Assembly (NCBI RefSeq): GCF_024494355.1
Contig: NZ_JAKNQY010000027.1
Span: 1 to 64,000 of the forward strand
Length of the DNA stretch: 64,000 nt
Origin: Pseudomonas sp. Q11
Lineage (GTDB): Bacteria > Pseudomonadota > Gammaproteobacteria > Pseudomonadales > Pseudomonadaceae
Reading direction: 5' to 3'
Part shown: positions 25,002-34,479 of the stretch, one piece after another
Layout: every line of letters starts with the position of its first letter
Numbering within the stretch: the first letter of the stretch is position 1
Notes under the pieces: model-generated
Seen by the model: only the letters and a program-made list of their open reading frames with translations
Told to the model about the DNA's origin: nothing
Databases searched by the model: none
Translations under genes and position numbers: made by a program

Positions 25002-25496
25002 GTGGAAGAAACCAGGGACATTCTTGTATTGCAAGCCAGCTATACCAATGCAGTCCACGCCGAAGCAATCTGTTATGTGCTAAATGGCTATGCCGAAGAT
25101 CCGATGGGCGGTGGTCAGTCGCTGCCGGCCGAAGTGCTGCTGCATCTACCCGAGGAACTGGCCAAGCGCCCGCATGCCTTCAGCGTATTGGCTTTCGTCA
25201 ATGGCGAACCGGCGGGCCTGGTCAATTGTTTCGAAGGTTTTTCGACCTTCGCCTGCAGACCGCTGGTCAATGTCCACGATGTGGTGGTGATGGAGCCGTT
25301 TCGCGGGCTGGGGTTGAGCCAGAAGATGCTGCAGAAGGTCGAGGATATCGCCCGCCAGCGTGGTTGCTGCAAGATCACCCTGGAGGTGCTTGAAGGCAAT
25401 GCCATCGCCCAGGCCAGCTATACCCGGTTCGGCTTTGCCCCAGGCATGTTCGACCCGGCCCACGGCCGTATGCTGTTCTGGACAAAGCCCCTGTAG
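25002..25496 (+). CDS. GNAT family N-acetyltransferase
   Basis: A single-domain GNAT enzyme of about 164 residues. The beta4 strand/P-loop region reads VHDVVVMEPFRGLGLSQKMLQKVEDIARQRGC and is followed by the C-terminal ASYTRFGFAPG typical of the fold. It transfers an acetyl group from acetyl-CoA to an unknown amine. A GTG at 25002 (VEETRDIL) follows a GGA site; an earlier GTG at 24987 is possible. It follows zapE by under 60 bases and may be co-transcribed. Confidence 0.82.
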   Translation: MEETRDILVLQASYTNAVHAEAICYVLNGYAEDPMGGGQSLPAEVLLHLPEELAKRPHAFSVLAFVNGEPAGLVNCFEGFSTFACRPLVNVHDVVVMEPFRGLGLSQKMLQKVEDIARQRGCCKITLEVLEGNAIAQASYTRFGFAPGMFDPAHGRMLFWTKPL

Positions 25497-25833
25497 AGCC
25501 TGCTTCCGGCGTGGTTTTCCTTGGGTAGCCGTACAAGTTCATGCTTCAAGCTTCTCCAGGCCACCGGCAAGCGTGCCGGCACGCAGCGTATGCCTGCCCA
25601 GCGGATAGCCGACCACGGCCATCACCATCGCGCTTTGGCGAAGGAGGCTTTTCCGTGGCGAGGGGATTTATCCCCGATGGTTGCGTCGCAACCTCTCGAG
25701 CTGACACACCGCGCACCAGCGGCAGGACCGCTACCCGCTCCAGCAGGGTCAAATGCCCTTGGCGTGAATGGGGCACCATGGAAATGACACCGGTTTGTCC
25801 GGTGTCACTTCCGGCGCCGCGCCTCTGCTCGGG
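25497..25833. other. Intergenic region with possible gene remnants and a REP-like hairpin
   Basis: No intact gene is seen. On the minus strand one frame reads VPHSRQGHLTLLERVAVLPL, recalling the C-terminal part of a LysR effector domain, and another reads VVGYPLGRHTLRAGTLAGGL before a stop. The two are separated by a gtggcgaggggattt hairpin at 25655-25680. These may be fragments of a decayed gene or chance frames. Confidence 0.3.
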
Positions 25834-26007
25834 TTACCGAGCCAGGGCCTGGCTCTGATGGGACAGCTGTGAGTGTTGCAACTGCATGCGCAATTGCGTC
25901 ACCTCATCGAGCAGCAGATCACGCTCTTCTTTAAGCAGGCGTAATTCGTCGCGACGAATGGTCACGTAAAGGGTTTGGGGAGGACGTGCGGTAACTACGG
26001 AGTCCAT
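25834..26007 (-). CDS. Short coiled-coil protein (57 aa)
   Basis: A 57-residue frame starting MDSVVTARPPQ. It has a well-placed GAGGTGAGC ribosome site and a long charged helix (DELRLLKEERDLLLDEV to QLRMQLQHSQL) with heptad-like leucines. It is very probably a real small cytoplasmic protein forming a coiled coil. Function unknown. It is divergent from gnd with 284 bases between, a relatively AT-rich stretch (26008-26291) in which I see no further gene. Confidence 0.72.
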   Translation of the reverse strand: MDSVVTARPPQTLYVTIRRDELRLLKEERDLLLDEVTQLRMQLQHSQLSHQSQALAR

Positions 26008-26291
26008 TGCTCACCTCGCAAATGGCGTACATCAACTATAGAGATGTCGCCAGTATTTGGTCGACACCTCTACTATCGGCGCCGATTCTGATTTCTTTTG
26101 CTTGTGATTGGAACTTTTTTATTTTTCATGGTCGCTGTGTCTTCAGCCGGGTTTGGAGCGTTATCCCTTGTGATCGCGCGAATTACCCGGAAACTATGTA
26201 GCCATGCTCTGGACTAACCTCCACGCGTCGTATCGAGCTTATCGATCTAAACCTTTGGCATACCTTTATTTGTAGTAGGGAGCATCAGCAC

Positions 26292-27272
26292 ATGCAACTC
26301 GGGATCATCGGACTGGGCCGCATGGGCGGCAATATTGCACGGCGCCTGATGCTCAATGGGCACACCACCGTCGTCTACGACCGCAACGCCGCTTTTGTCG
26401 AAAACCTGAGCCAGGAGGGCGCCACGGGCGTCGCGGATCTGCCGGCACTGGTCGCCGGCCTGGAAAAACCACGGGCGGTCTGGGTCATGCTGCCGGCCGG
26501 CGCACCCACTGAAGACACGATTAACGCCCTCAGCGAGCTGCTGGAGCCTGGCGATGTCATCATTGATGGCGGTAATACGTACTACAAGGATGACATCCGT
26601 CGTGCTCAGGCCTTGTCGGAAAACGGCTTGAGCTACATCGATGTCGGCACTTCCGGCGGTGTCTGGGGCCTGGAGCGCGGTTATTGCATGATGATTGGCG
26701 GTGACGCCGAAGTGGTGAAGCGCCTGGACCCCTTGTTTGACAGTCTGGCGCCAGGGATGGGCGATATCCCGCGCACCCGCGACCGCAAGTCCGAGGATGA
26801 TCGTGCCGAACGCGGTTACATCCACGCGGGCCCGGCCGGTTCCGGGCATTTCGTGAAGATGATCCACAACGGCATCGAATACGGAATGATGCAGGCCTTC
26901 GCCGAGGGCTTTGACATCCTCAAGACCAAATCCAGCGAAAGCCTGCCGCCTGAACAGCGCTTCGACTTGAATGTCGCTGATATCGCCGAGGTCTGGCGTC
27001 GCGGCAGCGTGGTTTCGTCCTGGTTGCTGGACTTGACCGCCGACGCCCTGGCCAGCGATCCGAAGCTGGACGGCTTTTCCGGTGAAGTCGCCGACAGCGG
27101 TGAAGGGCGCTGGACCATTGAAGCGGCCATCGAACAAGCGGTGCCGGTGCCGGTGCTGTCCAGCTCATTGTTCGCCCGTTTCCGCTCGCGCCAGCAGAGC
27201 ACTTACGGCGACAAAATACTCTCGGCCATGCGCTTTGGCTTCGGTGGCCATGTGGAGGCACCGAAAAAATGA
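26292..27272 (+). CDS. gnd: 6-phosphogluconate dehydrogenase, decarboxylating (short form)
   Basis: A 326-residue 6-phosphogluconate dehydrogenase producing ribulose 5-phosphate, CO2 and NAD(P)H. The Rossmann motif GLGRMGGNIARRL is at the N-terminus and the substrate-binding/catalytic block GSGHFVKMIHNGIEYGMMQ is near residue 185. The ~300-residue length is the short, often NAD-preferring form rather than the ~470-residue enteric enzyme. It overlaps zwf by four bases (ATGA), placing both oxidative pentose phosphate steps in one operon. Confidence 0.95.
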   Translation: MQLGIIGLGRMGGNIARRLMLNGHTTVVYDRNAAFVENLSQEGATGVADLPALVAGLEKPRAVWVMLPAGAPTEDTINALSELLEPGDVIIDGGNTYYKDDIRRAQALSENGLSYIDVGTSGGVWGLERGYCMMIGGDAEVVKRLDPLFDSLAPGMGDIPRTRDRKSEDDRAERGYIHAGPAGSGHFVKMIHNGIEYGMMQAFAEGFDILKTKSSESLPPEQRFDLNVADIAEVWRRGSVVSSWLLDLTADALASDPKLDGFSGEVADSGEGRWTIEAAIEQAVPVPVLSSSLFARFRSRQQSTYGDKILSAMRFGFGGHVEAPKK

Positions 27273-28789
27273 CCTCGATCGGCAGGAAATCCAAAGCAGA
27301 ACCCGCGCCGCCGACCACGCTGTTTCTGTTCGGCGCCCATGGTGATCTGGTCAAGCGACTGCTGATGCCTGCGCTTTACCACCTGAGTCGCGACGGGCTG
27401 CTGGGGGATGGCCTGCGGATCATTGGTGTCGACCATAACGCTATCAGTGATGTGGACTTCGCCAAGAAACTCGAGGAGTTCATCCGTCACCAAGCGGCGA
27501 GCAAGGGCGGCGATGCCGACCGGGCGCTCGACCCTGAGCTGTGGGCCAGCCTGGCCCAGGGTATCAGCTACGTTCAGGGTGATTTCCTCGATGACAGTAC
27601 CTACGAAGCGCTGGCGGCGAAAATCGCCGCCAGCGGCACCGGCAACGCGGTTTTCTATCTGGCTACCGCACCGCGTTTTTTCAGTGAAGTTGTCCGCCGC
27701 CTCGGTGCGGCCGGGCTACTTCAGGAGCAGGATGATGCCTTCCGGCGTGTGGTGATCGAGAAACCGTTCGGTTCCGACCTGCAAACCGCCGAAGCGCTCA
27801 ATGCCTGCCTGCTCAAAGTCATGAGCGAGAAGCAGATCTACCGGATCGACCATTACCTGGGCAAGGAAACGGTGCAGAACATTCTGGTCAGCCGTTTTTC
27901 AAACAGTCTGTTCGAGGCCTTCTGGAACAATCACTACATCGACCATGTGCAAATCACCGCCGCTGAAACCGTCGGCGTGGAAACCCGTGGCAGCTTTTAC
28001 GAACACACCGGCGCCCTGCGGGACATGGTGCCTAACCATCTGTTCCAGTTGCTGGCGATGGTAGCCATGGAGCCGCCAGCCGCGTTCGGGGCCGATGCGG
28101 TACGTGGTGAAAAGGCCAAGGTGGTAGGGGCCATTCGGCCCTGGTCGGTGGAGCAGGCCCGCGCCAACTCGGTGCGTGGCCAGTACACCGCAGGCCAAGT
28201 CGGCGGTGGGGCGGTCACCGGTTACCGCGAAGAAGCGAATGTCGCGCCCGACAGCAGCACCGAAACCTACGTCGCCCTCAAGGTCATGATCGATAACTGG
28301 CGATGGGTCGGCGTGCCGTTTTACTTGCGCACGGGCAAACGCATGAGTGTGCGGGACACAGAAATCGTCATCTGTTTCAAGCCGGCGCCTTACGCACAGT
28401 TTCGCGATACCGAAGTCGATGAGCTGCAACCGACGTACTTGAGGATCCAGATTCAGCCCAATGAAGGTATGTGGTTCGACCTGCTGGCCAAACGGCCAGG
28501 TCCGGCCCTCGACATGGCAAATATTGAACTGGGATTTGCCTACAAGGACTTCTTCGAAATGCAGCCGTCTACGGGCTATGAAACCCTGATCTACGATTGC
28601 CTGACCGGCGATCAGACCTTGTTCCAGCGGGCCGACAACATTGAAAACGGCTGGCGCGCGGTGCAACCGTTCCTTGATGCCTGGCAACAGGACGCCGCGG
28701 TCCAACCCTATAAGGCGGGTGAAGATGGCCCGTCGGCCGCAAATGACCTGCTGACGCGCGACGGTCGCGTTTGGCATGGCCTCGGATGA
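27269..28789 (+). CDS. zwf: Glucose-6-phosphate 1-dehydrogenase
   Basis: A 506-residue Zwf enzyme oxidising glucose 6-phosphate to 6-phosphogluconolactone. The nucleotide-binding N-terminus LFLFGAHGDLVKRLLMPALY and the active-site signature RIDHYLGKETVQN are clear. It is coupled by ATGA overlaps to gnd upstream and to the HAD phosphatase gene downstream. Pseudomonas usually carries several zwf paralogues; this is the one in the gnd operon rather than the one beside edd/hexR genes. Confidence 0.95.
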   Translation: MTSIGRKSKAEPAPPTTLFLFGAHGDLVKRLLMPALYHLSRDGLLGDGLRIIGVDHNAISDVDFAKKLEEFIRHQAASKGGDADRALDPELWASLAQGISYVQGDFLDDSTYEALAAKIAASGTGNAVFYLATAPRFFSEVVRRLGAAGLLQEQDDAFRRVVIEKPFGSDLQTAEALNACLLKVMSEKQIYRIDHYLGKETVQNILVSRFSNSLFEAFWNNHYIDHVQITAAETVGVETRGSFYEHTGALRDMVPNHLFQLLAMVAMEPPAAFGADAVRGEKAKVVGAIRPWSVEQARANSVRGQYTAGQVGGGAVTGYREEANVAPDSSTETYVALKVMIDNWRWVGVPFYLRTGKRMSVRDTEIVICFKPAPYAQFRDTEVDELQPTYLRIQIQPNEGMWFDLLAKRPGPALDMANIELGFAYKDFFEMQPSTGYETLIYDCLTGDQTLFQRADNIENGWRAVQPFLDAWQQDAAVQPYKAGEDGPSAANDLLTRDGRVWHGLG

Positions 28790-29607
28790 GTGATCAGGTG
28801 AAACACCCCATCCGTTTTTTACTCAGTGACATGGACGGCACGCTGCTGCTGCCCGACCACAGTCTCAACCAGCGCACCATCGAGGCCGTTCGCTCATTAC
28901 GTGAGGCTGGCGTGATGTTCAGCCTCGCCACCGGACGGCCGCCCCGAGCGATGTTGCAGCAGATCGAGGCCTTGGGCGTCGACTTGCCCACTGCCGCGTT
29001 CAATGGCGGCACGTTGGTTCACCCGGACGGCAGTTTCCTCGCCGTGCACTACCTGCCGCCCGAGGCGGCTTTGGCGACGCTGGCCTTGTACGCCGATCAG
29101 CCTGGCATCGAGGTTTGGGTGTTTGCCGACGGTGACTGGCTGGTGCGAGACGCCAATGGTCCGATGGTACCCGTGGAGACGCGCGGCCTGGGCTATCCAC
29201 CGGTGCAGGTCGAGAGTTTCGAGCCTTATCTGGAGCGTATCGACAAGATCGTCGCGACCAGCGCCAATACGCAGCTACTGGTTGAGCTGGAGGCTCGGTT
29301 GCATCCTCTGCTCAAGGGCCAGGCTCAAGTCTCGCGTTCGCAACCGATCTATCTGGACGTGACGGCGATGCGGGCTAACAAGGGGGAGGCACTGGCGACT
29401 CTGGCAGAGTTCCTCGGGGTGCCGTTGGAGCAGACCGCCGCCATGGGCGACGGTGGCAACGATCCGGCGATGTTTCACCGCGCGGGGTTGTCGATTGCCA
29501 TGGGACAGGCGGAGGTGGCGATTCAGCGCCAAGCCGATGTCATCACTGCAGCTAACACCGAAGACGGCGCCGCGCTGGCAATCGAGCGATTCATTCTGGC
29601 GCGATAA
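28786..29607 (+). CDS. Cof-type HAD hydrolase
   Basis: A 273-residue HAD-superfamily phosphatase of the Cof subgroup. Motif I is LLSDMDGTLL, motif II lies in FSLATGRPP, and the distal motifs are RANKGEALATLAEFLG and AAMGDGGNDPAMF. The start at 28786 is set by the ATGA overlap with zwf. Its position in the gnd-zwf operon suggests a sugar-phosphate substrate, possibly a side product of the pentose phosphate enzymes. That is inference. Confidence 0.9.
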   Translation: MSDQVKHPIRFLLSDMDGTLLLPDHSLNQRTIEAVRSLREAGVMFSLATGRPPRAMLQQIEALGVDLPTAAFNGGTLVHPDGSFLAVHYLPPEAALATLALYADQPGIEVWVFADGDWLVRDANGPMVPVETRGLGYPPVQVESFEPYLERIDKIVATSANTQLLVELEARLHPLLKGQAQVSRSQPIYLDVTAMRANKGEALATLAEFLGVPLEQTAAMGDGGNDPAMFHRAGLSIAMGQAEVAIQRQADVITAANTEDGAALAIERFILAR

Positions 29608-29620
29608 ACCACGCAAATCC

Positions 29621-30910
29621 TCAGGCCCAGTACCGCGCCACCACCGCACGAGAGTTGCCATGCAGGGAGTAGCCACCCACCAGGATCTTCCCGTCTGCCT
29701 GGAGAGCCAGGGATGTGGCGGTGTCGAGGCTATAGCCGAGTCGCGTGCGGACCCAACCCTGGCCCTGACCGAAATCCGGGTCGAGGCTGGCGTCCGGCAA
29801 GTGCCGGGCCAGAACGAAGTCGGCCTCGATACCACCGATCGTAGCCCCGGCGGTCACCAGTTTTGCGTCAGATTGAACCTGGACTGCGGTCCATTGACTG
29901 GCATTGTTTCCAATTTCCAGGAGCCGACACTGCCCTTGATTGCAATGAGGGTCCGGTTTGCCGTCCTTGTCCACTCTTAACGACAGGCAATGCATCGGGT
30001 CGCGGCTGCTGCCGAATGCCTGTAGATCACCATTTTCATGTTCAGCGATCTGACTGACCATCACGCTGCGCTGTTGCGTCGTGATGGATAGAAAACCGTC
30101 CTCACCAAAGCTTTCATCGAGTTTGCCATTGGGGTCATAGCGCGCCATCAAGCCTTGTTGGGGCAGGTCGATGGCGCCGCCCACCACGATATTGCCGTCG
30201 GCCTGAAGCGTCAGACAGCTTAACCAGGTGTTTTTTAATAAGCGCCGGACCATTACGAAGCCGTGGCTGTTGAACGAGGTGTCCAATGCACCGTCCGGCA
30301 GCAGCCGGATCAGAATGCCGACATGGTCAGATAATTGGTAATGATGGTTGGCGAGGATGAGAATCCGGCCATCGGCCTGCACCCGCATATCACAGGCTTC
30401 AAGACCCGGTACGCCGGGCGGTAGCCAGGGATCGCGCAGCCCTTGGGAGAGATTGCCGCAGAGCCGTATGACCTGCTGCCCGGCTATGCCGAAGCTTTGG
30501 ACGGCACGGCCCTGCTGATCGAACAGCGCCAAGGCGGGAAGGGTGCGTTCGGTGTTTTCGTAGTGCAGGCCGGAGAGCAGGATATGTCCGTCGGGTAACA
30601 CGACGACTTTGCCCGCCGTGGCTTCGAAGCCGCGCTCAAAGGAGCCGATCACACAGCCGTGATTTGCGAAGCCCGGATCGGTAGAGCCGTCGTGGTTGAG
30701 TCGTGCAAGCCCGAATCGACTGCCCTGTGCCGTGTCGATCCTGGCTGCGACCAGGATCCGTCCGGCATGATCGAGTGTCAGCCCCGTGGTCAGGCTTGTG
30801 CGGCTACCGGAAAAATCAACCCAGGCTTTGCCGGAGTCAGCAAAGCCTGGGTCAAGTTGTCCGGCATAAGTTGCAGCAGTCGGAATCGCAAACGCGGATT
30901 GATCGAGCAT
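29621..30910 (-). CDS. Delta-60 repeat (beta-propeller-like) protein
   Basis: A 429-residue protein made of about six or seven ~55-60-residue repeats carrying the delta-60 signature LDxxFxxxG...V and ...LQxDGKILVGG (for example LDPGFADSGKAWVDF, DGSTDPGFANHG, GALDTSFNSHGFV, GKLDESFGEDGFL, LQADGKILVGGYS). Such repeats probably fold into a beta-propeller. No signal peptide is obvious. An AAGGAG site precedes the ATG at 30910. The function of this class is unknown; some are thought to be surface-exposed. Confidence 0.82.
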   Translation of the reverse strand: MLDQSAFAIPTAATYAGQLDPGFADSGKAWVDFSGSRTSLTTGLTLDHAGRILVAARIDTAQGSRFGLARLNHDGSTDPGFANHGCVIGSFERGFEATAGKVVVLPDGHILLSGLHYENTERTLPALALFDQQGRAVQSFGIAGQQVIRLCGNLSQGLRDPWLPPGVPGLEACDMRVQADGRILILANHHYQLSDHVGILIRLLPDGALDTSFNSHGFVMVRRLLKNTWLSCLTLQADGNIVVGGAIDLPQQGLMARYDPNGKLDESFGEDGFLSITTQQRSVMVSQIAEHENGDLQAFGSSRDPMHCLSLRVDKDGKPDPHCNQGQCRLLEIGNNASQWTAVQVQSDAKLVTAGATIGGIEADFVLARHLPDASLDPDFGQGQGWVRTRLGYSLDTATSLALQADGKILVGGYSLHGNSRAVVARYWA

Positions 30911-31097
30911 GCATGCCTCTCCTTGCGCGTCGATAGGCCCGGAGGGGCGACGACTGCATGAGGGCAACATTCAATCCCTGAATGTGACAATGCACAACTG
31001 TCAGACTCTGCAGATACACCAGCGAATCGTGCCAGAACATTGGCTTTTCGACCCACTGCAAAGCCTGCAATCCATCATCAGCTTTACCGGTAAGGAT

Positions 31098-31364
31098 TTA
31101 CTCAGGCATGGACCAGGATTGCAGCGTGTAGCCTTCCTGGCTTAATTCGGCGCGGGCCTGCTTCAACAGGTCGGCCAACTGGGCCGGGTCGGTATAGGCG
31201 CTGCTTGGAATCTGAGTGCGGCCAATATGAGTATTGGTGCGGTCGATGACGGTCAGGCTCAGTTCACCATTACCGTCTTGAGGAGCCCAGGCCACGCATT
31301 GGAATGGACGAAAGGCGCGGTCGGCAATCAAAAGAGCTTCGTTGATACGGAGCGGGGCGTTCAT
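31098..31364 (-). CDS. Conserved hypothetical protein (88 aa)
   Basis: An 88-residue soluble protein (MNAPLRINEALLIADRAFRPFQCVAW, then SLTVIDRTNTHIGRTQIP and an alpha-helical C-terminus). The start at 31364 follows an AGAGAT site; the longer frame to 31460 looks non-coding. I do not recognise the family. The 341-base region 31365-31705 between it and the divergent sigma-54 activator is AT-rich with no further gene, and presumably holds both promoters. Confidence 0.72.
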   Translation of the reverse strand: MNAPLRINEALLIADRAFRPFQCVAWAPQDGNGELSLTVIDRTNTHIGRTQIPSSAYTDPAQLADLLKQARAELSQEGYTLQSWSMPE

Positions 31365-31705
31365 GGCGTTATCTCTTAAGTGTGCCCAATCAAATGATGT
31401 GCCGTCGGTTGGGCGTACCGTGCGGCTGGTTACTTGTACTGATGTCCCCAATGGGGGCACAGGTCACACATTCCTTAAATAAATTTCGATTTTCTTTCAG
31501 ACAGGGCTTTTGGACTTTTGTTTGAAAGCTTGATGAAAGAATTCAGCTGTGCGGTAACTAACGAAACGCTCGCTTATAACCACTTTAGAGTCGGCTCGAT
31601 AATCAATTGATACAAGGACGTGTCAACTTCTTGCTACTGTTACATGCAGGTTCGCCAAACGACTGTTTTTCCTCATATTCCTAATTTTGGCGCCAAGGAT
31701 CAGTC

Positions 31706-33031
31706 ATGATCGAAGCCAGTACGTCGCGTCGTCTGCTCGTGGTTGATCCCTGCGATGATTGTCATCGCTTATTGCCCGGGTTACGCAGCATTGGCTGGGA
31801 TGTGGACAGTTGTTCTCTGGAGCATGCAGGCGATCGAACATGCGATGTCGGTCTTCTGCGGCTACAACCTTTTCACTTGGAACGACCGGAAGCTGTCAAG
31901 GAACTGATCAGCCGCAGCGGCACCGAATGGATCGCCGTGCTTAATCAGGAAGTATTGCGCCTGAAGAATGTGGGAGATTTCGTCTGCGAGTGGTTTTTTG
32001 ATTTCCATACCTTGCCATTCGATGTGTCCCGGGTGCAGGTAACCCTGGGCCGGGCGTTCGGCATGGCGCGTTTGCGGGGGCAGGGTTCGATTCACATTAA
32101 TCAGCCCGAGCATGAATTATTGGGCGACAGCAAACCCATTCGGGAGCTGCGCAAATTGTTGAGCAAACTGGCACCTGCAGAATCGCCGGTGTTGATTCGC
32201 GGTGAAAGCGGCACCGGCAAGGAGTTGGTGGCGCGCACGCTGCATTGCCAGTCCCATCGTCGCAATAAGCCGTTCATTGCCATTAATTGCGGCGCGATAC
32301 CGGAGCACTTGATCCAGTCGGAGCTGTTCGGTCATGAGAAGGGCGCTTTTACTGGCGCCCATCAGCGCAAGGTCGGACGGATCGAAGCAGCCCACGGCGG
32401 CACGCTGTTCCTGGATGAGATTGGCGATCTGCCGTTGGAGTTACAGGCCAATTTGCTGCGTTTCCTCCAGGAAAAACACATCGAGCGGGTCGGTGGCAGC
32501 CAGCCGATTGCTGTGGATGTGCGGGTTTTGGCGGCCACCCATGTGGATCTGGAGGCAGCTATCGAGCACAAGCTTTTTCGCGAGGACTTGTATTATCGCT
32601 TGAACGTGCTGCAGGTGTTGATGGCGCCTTTGCGTGAGCGCCATGGCGATTTGTCGATGCTGGCCAGCCACTTCTCTCATTTCTACAGCCAGGAAACCGG
32701 TCGTCGCCCCCGCAGTTTCAGTGAGGATGCGCTGCTAGCAATGGCCAAGCACGATTGGCCGGGCAATGTGCGGGAGTTGGCCAACCGTGTACGTCGCGGT
32801 CTGGTGCTGGCCGAGGGGCGGCAGATCGAAGCCCTGGATCTTGGCCTGGTCAGTCATCAAGGACCGGCTGCGCCAATGGGCACGCTCGAAGACTACAAAA
32901 CCCGTGCGGAACGCCAGGCATTGAGCGATGTGCTCAACCGTCATAGTGACAACCTGAGTGTCGCAGCCCGAGTGCTGGGTGTATCCCGGCCGACGTTCTA
33001 TCGGCTTCTGCACAAGCATCAAATTCGCTGA
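31706..33031 (+). CDS. VpsR-like sigma-54-dependent transcriptional activator
   Basis: A 441-residue enhancer-binding protein. The N-terminal ~120 residues resemble the VpsR-type receiver-like domain. The AAA+ domain has Walker A GESGTGKE, the sigma-54 contact loop GAFTGA and Walker B GTLFLDEIGDLP. A Fis-type HTH (LSVAARVLGVSRPTFYRLL) ends the protein. VpsR-family activators respond to c-di-GMP in Vibrio and control biofilm matrix. It is convergent with the fap amyloid operon, whose leader has a sigma-54-type promoter, so it is the obvious candidate activator. That link is inference. Confidence 0.9.
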   Translation: MIEASTSRRLLVVDPCDDCHRLLPGLRSIGWDVDSCSLEHAGDRTCDVGLLRLQPFHLERPEAVKELISRSGTEWIAVLNQEVLRLKNVGDFVCEWFFDFHTLPFDVSRVQVTLGRAFGMARLRGQGSIHINQPEHELLGDSKPIRELRKLLSKLAPAESPVLIRGESGTGKELVARTLHCQSHRRNKPFIAINCGAIPEHLIQSELFGHEKGAFTGAHQRKVGRIEAAHGGTLFLDEIGDLPLELQANLLRFLQEKHIERVGGSQPIAVDVRVLAATHVDLEAAIEHKLFREDLYYRLNVLQVLMAPLRERHGDLSMLASHFSHFYSQETGRRPRSFSEDALLAMAKHDWPGNVRELANRVRRGLVLAEGRQIEALDLGLVSHQGPAAPMGTLEDYKTRAERQALSDVLNRHSDNLSVAARVLGVSRPTFYRLLHKHQIR

Positions 33032-33052
33032 ATCAAGCCTGCACCATTCAAT

Positions 33053-33140
33053 GAGGGAGCGAGCCTGCTCGCGATAGTGGTGTGTCAGTCACTGACAGGT
33101 CACTGATCTACCGCTATCGCGAGCAGGCCCGCTCCCACAG
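33053..33140. repeat. REP-type inverted repeat pair
   Basis: Two opposed REP units (gagggagcgagcctgctcgcg and its complement ending cgctcccacag) lie between the convergent 3' ends of the sigma-54 activator and fapF. They would form a long hairpin able to separate the two transcripts. Confidence 0.8.
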
Positions 33141-33152
33141 GGGGGACAGCAC

Positions 33153-34433
33153 CTAGAAGTAATACGGGAATTTAAGGCTGAAGGTGAAGTCCGGCGCATC
33201 GTCGGTCAGCCCGATGGACAGGTTGGGCACGATGGTCAGGTTGTCGCTGGCCGCTACGGTCATGCCGATGTTGAAGTAGCCGGCATTGGCATCGCTGGAG
33301 ACCACCGATTCCCAGTCTCCGCCATCCTGCTTGAGCTTGCTTTTCTTTTGTATGAGGTCGGAAACCGAGAACGACATACTCATCTTCTCGTTCAGCGCGA
33401 AGGCAATGCCCGCGCCGATCTGGAAGCTGTCGCCGATCCGTACCTTGCCCGGTATCCTCTGGTTGACGGTGGAGCTGATGTCGTCGAATGATTCTTCGAA
33501 GTTGTGGGTGTAGGAAAGGCTGCCGAACAGCACCGCTGGATCGAACGTCTTGACCAGCGAGATCCCGGGCGTGATCGACCAGACGCCGTTGCCGGTGGGC
33601 AGGTCTTCAGGTACGAACAGGTTGGTGTTGGCCTGGGACTGGCGCAGCTTGATGCCGAACGGTTCCTCGCCGGTGGGCGCCTTGACGCGCAGGGTGAGCA
33701 CCGCGTCCGGGCTGTTGATCGATTCATCCATGAACTTGTAGGCGATGCCGAAGTTAACGTCGCCGATGGTGGGGTCGCGGGTAACGGTTTCTTCGCTGGT
33801 CACCCCGGCCGCCCCTTGATTGGCACCGCCGGACTGGTAGGTGGACTCGCGGTAGATCACCGGTACGTTGAGGTCGAACTGCCAGCGATTGTTGAAGTTG
33901 TAGCGACCGGTGAGGTCCAGCGTCCAGGTGTCGGCCTTGATCCGGTCCAGGTTGATGTTGCCCAGGAAAATCGAGTCCAGGGCCAGGAAGCCGTTGAGGA
34001 TCAGTTGCCGCGTGTCGTAGCGCGAATAAGTCACACCGGTTTCGAAGCTGAATTTGCCACCGCCGAAAAAACCGCTGGCCTCGTCATAGAGGTTAGAGAC
34101 GCTCTGGGCTGGCTGTGAATCATCGGCCAGGGACTGCCCATAACCGCTGCCACCGGCCGCCGCACCGCCGCCGGCGACGGTCTGGTTGCCTTTCATGTCG
34201 GCCGGGGATTTGGCCAGGCGCTTGGGCGCGGGGACCGCGGGTTGATCCTCGACTTGGCGAACCCGCTGTTCGAGTACCGCCAGGGCTCTTTGTTGAACCT
34301 CGTATCGTTGCCTGAGCTCGAGAAGCTCCTGCTTCAGAGCCTCAATGTCGGCGTCCGGCGCTGCTTGCAGCAGGGGCGCCGGTAAAAGAGTGCTTACACA
34401 CATTACAGCGCGCAACGATACGGATCGATACAT
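33153..34433 (-). CDS. fapF: Functional amyloid outer-membrane exporter FapF
   Basis: A 426-residue outer-membrane protein that secretes the Fap amyloid subunits. The start at 34433 gives a signal peptide ending LLQA. It is followed by a coiled-coil trimerisation region (ADIEALKQELLELRQRYEVQQRALAVLEQRV), a Gly/Ala-rich linker, then about 280 residues of alternating strands forming the beta-barrel with a C-terminal aromatic end (FSLKFPYYF). This matches the published FapF architecture of periplasmic coiled coil plus 12-stranded barrel. It is the last gene of the fap operon. Confidence 0.93.
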   Translation of the reverse strand: MYRSVSLRAVMCVSTLLPAPLLQAAPDADIEALKQELLELRQRYEVQQRALAVLEQRVRQVEDQPAVPAPKRLAKSPADMKGNQTVAGGGAAAGGSGYGQSLADDSQPAQSVSNLYDEASGFFGGGKFSFETGVTYSRYDTRQLILNGFLALDSIFLGNINLDRIKADTWTLDLTGRYNFNNRWQFDLNVPVIYRESTYQSGGANQGAAGVTSEETVTRDPTIGDVNFGIAYKFMDESINSPDAVLTLRVKAPTGEEPFGIKLRQSQANTNLFVPEDLPTGNGVWSITPGISLVKTFDPAVLFGSLSYTHNFEESFDDISSTVNQRIPGKVRIGDSFQIGAGIAFALNEKMSMSFSVSDLIQKKSKLKQDGGDWESVVSSDANAGYFNIGMTVAASDNLTIVPNLSIGLTDDAPDFTFSLKFPYYF

Positions 34434-34479
34434 GAAATATGCCGTCCCTATTTGCCCAGTGGTCGCAAGGCAGCGTAGT

